A stretch of 64,000 nucleotides of DNA from JAEZJZ01 sp050949055 (GTDB lineage Bacteria; Bacillota; UBA994; UBA5500): NCBI GenBank assembly GCA_050949055.1, contig JBMNFA010000009.1, positions 558,001 through 622,000 of the forward strand. The letters are read 5' to 3'. Both the position numbers and the translations under genes were made by a program. The notes under the pieces are model-generated. The model saw nothing but the letters and a program-made list of their open reading frames with translations. It made no database searches and was not told the DNA's origin. Positions 48,601 to 60,600 of this stretch are shown here, piece by piece; position 1 is the stretch's first letter; each line of letters begins with the position of its first letter.

Positions 48601-51600
48601 CCGCAGGCTTTGAGTTCACTGTACCGGACACCACCGCTCCCGTACTGGAAAGTGTCACTCCGGAGAGAGGCGATGTACACCTCAGCTTTGGCGAGAGCTT
48701 CGTCCTCAGCGTAGACGCTTCTGACGAGCATCTCTATGAGCTGGAGATCGACCACAACCTGGAAGGCGTACTGCCCGAGTTCAGCGTCTACGCTGACGAG
48801 GAGAACCCTTACGGCAGCGCTGAAGACAAGGCAGCCTTCGAGAGCTACGGCGTGACAGTCACCTACGCCGCAGCTAAGCAGGAATGGACCATCGACTTCG
48901 GTCAAACAGTCACCGACTTGTTTGTAGCCAAAGGCGATGTCCGATTCTACATCGTGCTCATAGACGAGGCGGGGAACACCTGGGGTAGCATGGATCCCAC
49001 TACCCCGGCAAACACCTTTGCCTACAGCCTCACCCAGGAAGCCCCGGTAGCTTCCACCTACGAGTTCGACTACAGCCTGCCTAGTGAGATAACGGCAGAA
49101 GAGAGCTACCAGATACCGGTGACCATCCGGCCCGCTGAGGTCGGGGACATCGGTTATGCCAGCGTACGCTTCGACGTCGAGGTAACCACACCCGCCGGAG
49201 GGAGCGTACAGCTTCTGGCCGAGGATACTAACGGAGTGGTGCATGACGTAGCCCAGATCGGTTACTGGGGACCGTATAGTGGCTTCCCGATCGACAAGGA
49301 CTACACCGCCAGCACCGACTTCACCGCCATCTTCTCCGCTCCTGGCGAGTACACCATCAGCTTTAAGCTGGTCGACGTGGAGAACGCAGGTACAGTAATA
49401 GCAGCAGGAAGCGTTACGGTAGAGGTCATTGCAGCAGAAGCGCCTGGCCAGCTCGTTCTGGAAGGGGCGGAAGAGGTCACAGCTTCTGACGCACTGGTCT
49501 ACTACACCGTGCGCTGGTACGGGGACAACCAAGACGATCTATATGCAGGTCTTTCCGGAGCCAGCTTTGCCTGGACCATGAAACTGGGCGACGAGGTACT
49601 GGAAGACGAGTTATATGACTTTGACCAGATCAAAGCAGCCGGCAAGGTGTGGGAGCATCCAGACGGAGACAGCATTTGCGTAAGCATCTCCGAGCGGTAC
49701 AGAGAGGCCGGCACCTATACCCTGACCGGTATCCTCAGCCATCCCAGCGGCTGGCAGCAGACAGTCACCAAGACGGTAACTGTTACCCTGCCGCCGGTAG
49801 AGCTAGCTCTCACAGAGCCGGTAGTTCACGATGCAGAGCAGAAGACCATAGTTTACACCTTCAACGAAGAGTTCAAGCTGATCCGAGAGTTTGACCAGCC
49901 GTGGGAAATAAAGGCCTCAGACTTTGAGGCCGAAAATGCAGGACTGTTCCAGATCTTCATACTGGGCGATGACTACAGCTATGATTACCCCGACAGTATG
50001 AGAGGCACAGTCACGGATGTTGCCTGGGATGGCAACGCTAAGACCCTAACCCTCACCTACGAAGGTGAGCTGGAGCCTGGCACCTACTTGGTAGACACCT
50101 GGGGCTACACCATTGCTAGCTTGGATGATGTGGCCATTGATGCAGAAGCCAACTTCCCTCATGCTGTGTTTACAGTAGAGGCCGATCCGGTCCAGGAAGC
50201 ATTGGAACAGCTGGTAGCGGATACTTCCATAACTGTCACCTATGTTGACAATGGCATGGAAGCCTCCTTCGATGACGAAATCGAGGTGCCAGACGTCATT
50301 CAAGGTTACAAGATTGACGTACTAGTAACCTTAGACGTGGAATTACCAGAAGACGCAAGAGTAACCATCCTGTACAACGGTCTTGAAACCGCAGCCAAAG
50401 CAGTCCAGATATCTGGCACTGAAATTTGGCTGAGCGACTTGGTGCTTGGAGGTAACCCAGCAGACTTTGAGTCTGGTCCGGCAGCCACCTGGACCGTGTT
50501 GATCAGTGGCAACGCAGATCAGCTGACGGTCAACGGTACCATTGAGAGCATTATCTCAAACGACGGTTTTGCAACGCAGATCGTCCTGGCAGCCGCAGGC
50601 TTTGAGTTCACTGTACCGGACACCGCCGCTCCCGTACTGGAAAGTGTCACTCCGGAGAGAGGCGATGTACACCTCAGCTTTGGCGAGAGCTTCGTCCTCA
50701 GCGTAGACGCTTCTGACGAGCATCTCTATGAGCTGGAGATCGACCACAACCTGGAAGGCGTACTGCCCGAGTTCAGCGTCTACGCTGACGAGGAGAACCC
50801 TTACGGCAGCGCTGAAGACAAGGCAGCCTTCGAGAGCTACGGCGTGACAGTCACCTACGCCGCAGCCCAGCAGAAGTGGACCATCGACTTTGGTCAAACA
50901 GTCACCGACTTGTTTGTAACCAAAGGCGATGTCCGATTCTACATCGTGCTCATAGACGAGGCGGGGAACACCTGGGGTAGCATGGATCCCACTACCCCGG
51001 CAAACACCTTTGCCTACAGCCTCACCCAGGAAGCCCCGGTAGCTTCCACCTACACATTCGACTACACCCTGCCGGGGGCAATAACGGCAGAAGAGAGCTA
51101 CCAGATACCGGTGACCATCCAGCCCGCTGAGGTAGGAGACATCGGTTATGCCAGCGTGCGCTTTGACGTTGAGGTAACCACGCCCGCCGGAGCGAACGTA
51201 CAGCTTCTGGCCGAGGATACTAACGGAGTGGTGCATGACGTAGCCCAGATCGGTTACTGGGGACCGTATAGTGGCTTCCCGATCGACAAGGACTACACCG
51301 CCACCACCGACTTCACCGCCATCTTCTCCGCTCCTGGCGAGTACACCATCAGCTTTAAGCTGGTCGACGTGGAGAACGCAGGTACAGTAATAGCAGCAGG
51401 AAGCGTTACGGTAGAGGTCATTGCAGCAGAAGCGCCTGGCCAGCTCGTTCTGGAAGGGGCGGAAGAGGTCACAGCTTCTGACGCACTGGTCTACTACACC
51501 GTGCGCTGGTACGGGGACAACCAAGACGATCTATATGCAGGTCTTTCCGGAGCCAGCTTTGCCTGGACCATGAAACTGGGCGACGAGGTACTGGAAGACG

Positions 51601-54600
51601 AGTTATATGAATTTGACCAGATCAAAGCAGCCGGCAAGGTGTGGGAGCATCCAGACGGAGACAGCATTTGCGTAAGCATCTCCGAGCGGTACAGAGAGGC
51701 CGGCACCTATACCCTGACCGGTATCCTCAGCCATCCCAGCGGCTGGCAGCAGACAGTCACCAAGACGGTAACTGTTACCCTGCCGCCGGTAGAGCTAGCT
51801 CTCACAGAGCCGGTAGTTCACGATGCAGAGCAGAAGACCATAGTTTACACCTTCAACGAAGAGTTCAAGCTGATCCGAGAGTTTGACCAGCCGTGGGAAA
51901 TAAAGGCCTCAGACTTTGAGGCCGAAAATGCAGGACTGTTCCAGATCTTCATACTGGGCGATGACTACAGCTATGATTACCCCGACAGTATGAGAGGCAC
52001 AGTCACGGATGTTGCCTGGGATGGCAACGCTAAGACCCTAACCCTCACCTACGAAGGTGAGCTGGAGCCTGGCACCTACTTGGTAGACACCTGGGGCTAC
52101 ACCATTGCTAGCTTGGATGATGTGGCCATTGATGCAGAAGCCAACTTCCCTCATGCTGTGTTTACAGTAGAGGCCGATCCGGTCCAGGAAGCATTGGAAC
52201 AGCTGGTAGCGGATACTTCCATAACTGTCACCTATGTTGACAATGGCATGGAAGCCTCCTTCGATGACGAAATCGAGGTGCCAGACGTCATTCAAGGTTA
52301 CAAGATTGACGTACTAGTAACCTTAGACGTGGAATTACCAGAAGACGCAAGAGTAACCATCCTGTACAACGGTCTTGAAACCGCAGCCAAAGCAGTCCAG
52401 ATATCTGGCACTGAAATTTGGCTGAGCGACTTGGTGCTTGGAGGTAACCCAGCAGACTTTGAGTCTGGTCCGGCAGCCACCTGGACCGTGTTGATCAGTG
52501 GCAACGCAGATCAGCTGACGGTCAACGGTACCATTGAGAGCATTATCTCAAACGACGGTTTTGCAACGCAGATCGTCCTGGCAGCCGCAGGCTTTGAGTT
52601 CACTGTACCGGACACCACCGCTCCCGTACTGGAAAGTGTCACTCCGGAGAGAGGCGATGTACACCTCAGCTTTGGCGAGAGCTTCGTCCTCAGCGTAGAC
52701 GCTTCTGACGAGCATCTCTATGAGCTGGAGATCGACCACAACCTGGAAGGCGTACTGCCCGAGTTCAGCGTCTACGCTGACGAGGAGAACCCTTACGGCA
52801 GCGCTGAAGACAAGGCAGCCTTCGAGAGCTACGGCGTGACAGTCACCTACGCCGCAGCCCAGCAGAAGTGGACCATCGACTTTGGTCAAACAGTCACCGA
52901 CTTGTTTGTAACCAAAGGCGATGTCCGATTCTACATCGTGCTCATAGACGAGGCGGGGAACACCTGGGGTAGCATGGATCCCACTACCCCGGCAAACACC
53001 TTTGCCTACAGCCTCACCCAGGAAGCCCCGGTAGCTTCCACCTACACATTCGACTACACCCTGCCGGGGGCAATAACGGCAGAAGAGAGCTACCAGATAC
53101 CGGTGACCATCCAGCCCGCTGAGGTAGGAGACATCGGTTATGCCAGCGTGCGCTTCGACGTTGAGGTAACCACGCCCGCCGGAGCGAACGTACAGCTTCT
53201 GGCCGAGGATACTAACGGAGTGGTGCATGACGTAGCCCAGATCGGTTACTGGGGACCGTATAGTGGCTTCCCGATCGACAAGGACTACACCGCCACCACC
53301 GACTTCACCGCCATCTTCTCCGCTCCTGGCGAGTACACCATCAGCTTTAAGCTGGTCGACGTGGAGAACGCAGGTGCAGTAATAGCAGCAGGAAGCGTTA
53401 CGGTAGAGGTCATTGCAGCAGAAGCGCCTGGCCAGCTCGTTCTGGAAGGGGCGGAAGAGGTCACAGCTTCTGACGCACTGGTCTACTACACCGTGCGCTG
53501 GTACGGGGACAACCAAGACGATCTATATGCAGGTCTTTCCGGAGCCAGCTTTGCCTGGACCATGAAACTGGGCGACGAGGTACTGGAAGACGAGTTATAT
53601 GAATTTGACCAGATCAAAGCAGCCGGCAAGGTGTGGGAGCATCCAGACGGAGACAGCATTTGCGTAAGCATCTCCGAGCGGTACAGAGAGGCCGGCACCT
53701 ATACCCTGACCGGTATCCTCAGCCATCCCAGCGGCTGGCAGCAGACAGTCACCAAGACGGTAACTGTTACCCCCGCTCTGCCGCCAGTATCCAGCTACGC
53801 TTTCGACTACAGCGAGCTGGCAGACGTGGTAGCAGGTGAGGACGTAGAGTCGAGCATCACCCTGAAGACCGAAGAGCTGGGTCAGGCTGGTTACGACGCG
53901 GTGAAGTTCGAGTTTGAGAGCGAGGGTCCCGGAGACGTGACCTTCACGGCAGTAGACAGCAATGGGCAAGAACACACATTCACCAACAGCGGTGTCTGGG
54001 GTCCCCCTGGTGGGTTTGAGCTGCCTGCCGAGTATGAAGCCGAAACAGAGTGGACGCTGAACTTCGCTGTTCCTGGCGAGTACACCATCAGCTTTAAGCT
54101 GGTCGACGTGGAGAACGCAGGTGCAGTAATAGCAGCAGGAAGCGTTACGGTTGAGGTCATTGCAGCAGAAGCGCCTGGCCAGCTCGTTCTGGAAGGGGCG
54201 GAAGAGGTCACAGCTTCTGACGCACTGGTCTACTACACCGTGCGCTGGTACGGGGACAACCAAGACGATCTATATGCAGGTCTTTCCGGAGCCAGCTTTG
54301 CCTGGACCATGAAACTGGGCGACGAGGTACTGGAAGACGAGTTATATGAATTTGACCAGATCAAAGCAGCCGGCAAGGTGTGGGAGCATCCAGACGGAGA
54401 CAGCATTTGCGTAAGCATCTCCGAGCGGTACAGAGAGGCCGGCACCTATACCCTGACCGGTATCCTCAGCCATCCCAGCGGCTGGCAGCAGACAGTCACC
54501 AAGACGGTAACTGTTACCCCCGCTCTGCCGCCAGTATCCAGCTACGCTTTCGACTACAGCGAGCTGGCAGACGTGGTAGCAGGTGAGGACGTAGAGTCGA

Positions 54601-57600
54601 GCATCACCCTGAAGACCGAAGAGCTGGGTCAGGCTGGTTACGACGCGGTGAAGTTCGAGTTTGAGAGCGAGGGTCCCGGAGACGTGACCTTCACGGCAGT
54701 AGACAGCAATGGGCAAGAACACACATTCACCAACAGCGGTGTCTGGGGTCCCCCTGGTGGGTTTGAGCTGCCTGCCGAGTATGAAGCCGAAACAGAGTGG
54801 ACGCTGAACTTCGCTGTTCCTGGCGAGTACATCATCAGCTTTAAGCTGGTCGACGTGGAGAACGCAGGTGCAGTAATAGCAGCAGGAAGCGTTACGGTTG
54901 AGGTCATTGCAGCAGAAGCGCCTGGCCAGCTCGTTCTGGAAGGGGCGGAAGAGGTCACAGCTTCTGACGCACTGGTCTACTACACCGTGCGCTGGTACGG
55001 GGACAACCAAGACGATCTATATGCAGGTCTTTCCGGAGCCAGCTTTGCCTGGACCATGAAACTGGGCGACGAGGTACTGGAAGACGAGTTATATGACTTT
55101 GACCAGATCAAAGCAGCCGGCAAGGTGTGGGAGCATCCAGACGGAGACAGCATTTGCGTAAGCATCTCCGAGCGGTACAGAGAGGCCGGCACCTATACCC
55201 TGACCGGTATCCTCAGCCATCCCAGCGGCTGGCAGCAGACAGTCACCAAGACGGTAACTGTTACCCCCGCTCTGCCGCCAGTATCCAGCTACGCTTTCGA
55301 CTACAGCGAGCTGGCAGACGTGGTAGCAGGTGAGGACGTAGAGTCGAGCATCACCCTGAAGACCGAAGAGCTGGGTCAGGCTGGTTACGACGCGGTGAAG
55401 TTCGAGTTTGAGAGCGAGGGTCCCGGAGACGTGACCTTCACGGCAGTAGACAGCAATGGGCAAGAACACACATTCACCAACAGCGGTGTCTGGGGTCCCC
55501 CTGGTGGGTTTGAGCTGCCTGCCGAGTATGAAGCCGAAACAGAGTGGACGCTGAACTTCGCTGTTCCTGGCGAGTACATCATCAGCTTTAAGCTGGTCGA
55601 CGTGGAGAACGCAGGTGCAGTAATAGCAGCAGGAAGCGTTACGGTAGAGGTCATTGCAGCAGAAGCGCCTGGCCAGCTCGTTCTGGAAGGGGCGGAAGAG
55701 GTCACAGCTTCTGACGCACTGGTCTACTACACCGTGCGCTGGTACGGGGACAACCAAGACGATCTATATGCAGGTCTTTCCGGAGCCAGCTTTGCCTGGA
55801 CCATGAAACTGGGCGACGAGGTACTGGAAGACGAGTTATATGACTTTGACCAGATCAAAGCAGCCGGCAAGGTGTGGGAGCATCCAGACGGAGACAGCAT
55901 TTGCGTAAGCATCTCCGAGCGGTACAGAGAGGCCGGCACCTATACCCTGACCGGTATCCTCAGCCATCCCAGCGGCTGGCAGCAGACAGTCACCAAGACG
56001 GTAACTGTTACCCCCGCTCTGCCGCCAGTATCCAGCTACGCTTTCGACTACAGCGAGCTGGCAGACGTGGTAGCAGGTGAGGACGTAGAGTCGAGCATCA
56101 CCCTGAAGACCGAAGAGCTGGGTCAGGCTGGTTACGACGCGGTGAAGTTCGAGTTTGAGAGCGAGGGTCCCGGAGACGTGACCTTCACGGCAGTAGACAG
56201 CAATGGGCAAGAACACACATTCACCAACAGCGGTGTCTGGGGTCCCCCTGGTGGGTTTGAGCTGCCTGCCGAGTATGAAGCCGAAACAGAGTGGACGCTG
56301 AACTTCTCCGCTCCTGGCGAGTACACCATCAGCTTTAAGCTGGTCGACGTGGAGAACGCAGGTACAGTAATAGCAGCAGGAAGCGTTACGGTTGAGGTCA
56401 TTGCAGCAGAAGCGCCTGGCCAGCTCGTTCTGGAAGGGGCGGAAGAGGTCACAGCTTCTGACGCACTGGTCTACTACACCGTGCGCTGGTACGGGGACAA
56501 CCAAGACGATCTATATGCAGGTCTTTCCGGAGCCAGCTTTGCCTGGACCATGAAACTGGGCGACGAGGTACTGGAAGACGAGTTATATGACTTTGACCAG
56601 ATCAAAGCAGCCGGCAAGGTGTGGGAGCATCCAGACGGAGACAGCATTTGCGTAAGCATCTCCGAGCGGTACAGAGAGGCCGGCACCTATACCCTGACCG
56701 GTATCCTCAGCCATCCCAGCGGCTGGCAGCAGACAGTCACCAAGACGGTAACTGTTACCCCCGCTCTGCCGCCAGTATCCAGCTACGCTTTCGACTACAG
56801 CGAGCTGGCAGACGTGGTAGCAGGTGAGGACGTAGAGTCGAGCATCACCCTGAAGACCGAAGAGCTGGGTCAGGCTGGTTACGACGCGGTGAAGTTCGAG
56901 TTTGAGAGCGAGGGTCCCGGAGACGTGACCTTCACGGCAGTAGACAGCAATGGGCAAGAACACACATTCACCAACAGCGGTGTCTGGGGTCCCCCTGGTG
57001 GGTTTGAGCTGCCTGCCGAGTATGAAGCCGAAACAGAGTGGACGCTGAACTTCGCTGTTCCTGGCGAGTACATCATCAGCTTTAAGCTGGTCGACGTGGA
57101 GAACGCAGGTGCAGTAATAGCAGCAGGAAGCGTTACGGTAGAGGTCATTGCAGCAGAAGCGCCTGGCCAGCTCGTTCTGGAAGGGGCGGAAGAGGTCACA
57201 GCTTCTGACGCACTGGTCTACTACACCGTGCGCTGGTACGGGGACAACCAAGACGATCTATATGCAGGTCTTTCCGGAGCCAGCTTTGCCTGGACCATGA
57301 AACTGGGCGACGAGGTACTGGAAGACGAGTTATATGACTTTGACCAGATCAAAGCAGCCGGCAAGGTGTGGGAGCATCCAGACGGAGACAGCATTTGCGT
57401 AAGCATCTCCGAGCGGTACAGAGAGGCCGGCACCTATACCCTGACCGGTATCCTCAGCCATCCCAGCGGCTGGCAGCAGACAGTCACCAAGACGGTAACT
57501 GTTACCCCCGCTCTGCCGCCAGTATCCAGCTACGCTTTCGACTACAGCGAGCTGGCAGACGTGGTAGCAGGTGAGGACGTAGAGTCGAGCATCACCCTGA

Positions 57601-60600
57601 AGACCGAAGAGCTGGGTCAGGCTGGTTACGACGCGGTGAAGTTCGAGTTTGAGAGCGAGGGTCCCGGAGACGTGACCTTCACGGCAGTAGACAGCAATGG
57701 GCAAGAACACACATTCACCAACAGCGGTGTCTGGGGTCCCCCTGGTGGGTTTGAGCTGCCTGCCGAGTATGAAGCCGAAACAGAGTGGACGCTGAACTTC
57801 TCCGCTCCTGGCGAGTACACCATCAGCTTTAAGCTGGTCGACGTGGAGAACGCAGGTACAGTAATAGCAGCAGGAAGCGTTACGGTTGAGGTCATTGCAG
57901 CAGAAGCGCCTGGCCAGCTCGTTCTGGAAGGGGCGGAAGAGGTCACAGCTTCTGACGCACTGGTCTACTACACCGTGCGCTGGTACGGGGACAACCAAGA
58001 CGATCTATATGCAGGTCTTTCCGGAGCCAGCTTTGCCTGGACCATGAAACTGGGCGACGAGGTACTGGAAGACGAGTTATATGACTTTGACCAGATCAAA
58101 GCAGCCGGCAAGGTGTGGGAGCATCCAGACGGAGACAGCATTTGCGTAAGCATCTCCGAGCGGTACAGAGAGGCCGGCACCTATACCCTGACCGGTATCC
58201 TCAGCCATCCCAGCGGCTGGCAGCAGACAGTCACCAAGACGGTAACTGTTACCCCCGCTCTGCCGCCAGTATCCAGCTACGCTTTCGACTACAGCGAGCT
58301 GGCAGACGTGGTAGCAGGTGAGGACGTAGAGTCGAGCATCACCCTGAAGACCGAAGAGCTGGGTCAGGCTGGTTACGACGCGGTGAAGTTCGAGTTTGAG
58401 AGCGAGGGTCCCGGAGACGTGACCTTCACGGCAGTAGACAGCAATGGGCAAGAACACACATTCACCAACAGCGGTGTCTGGGGTCCCCCTGGTGGGTTTG
58501 AGCTGCCTGCCGAGTATGAAGCCGAAACAGAGTGGACGCTGAACTTCGCTGTTCCTGGCGAGTACATCATCAGCTTTAAGCTGGTCGACGTGGAGAACGC
58601 AGGTGCAGTAATAGCAGCAGGAAGCGTTACGGTAGAGGTCATTGCAGCAGAAGCGCCTGGCCAGCTCGTTCTGGAAGGGGCGGAAGAGGTCACAGCTTCT
58701 GACGCACTGGTCTACTACACCGTGCGCTGGTACGGGGACAACCAAGACGATCTATATGCAGGTCTTTCCGGAGCCAGCTTTGCCTGGACCATGAAACTGG
58801 GCGACGAGGTACTGGAAGACGAGTTATATGACTTTGACCAGATCAAAGCAGCCGGCAAGGTGTGGGAGCATCCAGACGGAGACAGCATTTGCGTAAGCAT
58901 CTCCGAGCGGTACAGAGAGGCCGGCACCTATACCCTGACCGGTATCCTCAGCCATCCCAGCGGCTGGCAGCAGACAGTCACCAAGACGGTAACTGTTACC
59001 CCCGCTCTGCCGCCAGTATCCAGCTACGCTTTCGACTACAGCGAGCTGGCAGACGTGGTAGCAGGTGAGGACGTAGAGTCGAGCATCACCCTGAAGACCG
59101 AAGAGCTGGGTCAGGCTGGTTACGACGCGGTGAAGTTCGAGTTTGAGAGCGAGGGTCCCGGAGACGTGACCTTCACGGCAGTAGACAGCAATGGGCAAGA
59201 ACACACATTCACCAACAGCGGTGTCTGGGGTCCCCCTGGTGGGTTTGAGCTGCCTGCCGAGTATGAAGCCGAAACAGAGTGGACGCTGAACTTCGCTGTT
59301 CCTGGCGAGTACATCATCAGCTTTAAGCTGGTCGACGTGGAGAACGCAGGTACAGTAATAGCAGCAGGAAGCGTTACGGTAGAGGTCATTGCAGCAGAAG
59401 CGCCTGGCCAGCTCGTTCTGGAAGGGGCGGAAGAGGTCACAGCTTCTGACGCACTGGTCTACTACACCGTGCGCTGGTACGGGGACAACCAAGACGATCT
59501 ATATGCAGGTCTTTCCGGAGCCAGCTTTGCCTGGACCATGAAACTGGGCGACGAGGTACTGGAAGACGAGTTATATGACTTTGACCAGATCAAAGCAGCC
59601 GGCAAGGTGTGGGAGCATCCAGACGGAGACAGCATTTGCGTAAGCATCTCCGAGCGGTACAGAGAGGCCGGCACCTATACCCTGACCGGTATCCTCAGCC
59701 ATCCCAGCGGCTGGCAGCAGACAGTCACCAAGACGGTAACTGTTACCCCCGCTCTGCCGCCAGTATCCAGCTACGCTTTCGACTACAGCGAGCTGGCAGA
59801 CGTGGTAGCAGGTGAGGACGTAGAGTCGAGCATCACCCTGAAGACCGAAGAGCTGGGTCAGGCTGGTTACGACGCGGTGAAGTTCGAGTTTGAGAGCGAG
59901 GGTCCCGGAGACGTGACCTTCACGGCAGTAGACAGCAATGGGCAAGAACACACATTCACCAACAGCGGTGTCTGGGGTCCCCCTGGTGGGTTTGAGCTGC
60001 CTGCCGAGTATGAAGCCGAAACAGAGTGGACGCTGAACTTCGCTGTTCCTGGCGAGTACATCATCAGCTTTAAGCTGGTCGACGTGGAGAACGCAGGTGC
60101 AGTAATAGCAGCAGGAAGCGTTACGGTAGAGGTCATTGCAGCAGAAGCGCCTGGCCAGCTCGTTCTGGAAGGGGCGGAAGAGGTCACAGCTTCTGACGCA
60201 CTGGTCTACTACACCGTGCGCTGGTACGGGGACAACCAAGACGATCTATATGCAGGTCTTTCCGGAGCCAGCTTTGCCTGGACCATGAAACTGGGCGACG
60301 AGGTACTGGAAGACGAGTTATATGACTTTGACCAGATCAAAGCAGCCGGCAAGGTGTGGGAGCATCCAGACGGAGACAGCATTTGCGTAAGCATCTCCGA
60401 GCGGTACAGAGAGGCCGGCACCTATACCCTGACCGGTATCCTCAGCCATCCCAGCGGCTGGCAGCAGACAGTCACCAAGACGGTAACTGTTACCCTGCCG
60501 CCGGTAGAGCTAGCTCTCACAGAGCCGGTAGTTCACGATGCAGAGCAGAAGACCATAGTTTACACCTTCAACGAAGAGTTCAAGCTGATCCGAGAGTTTG

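Noticed and set aside
48564..49532. Long minus-strand open frames (222 and 322 codons) recurring in every repeat unit of the giant gene
   Set aside because: They lie opposite the coding strand, repeat with it, lack ribosome sites and read as Cys/His/Val-rich nonsense.
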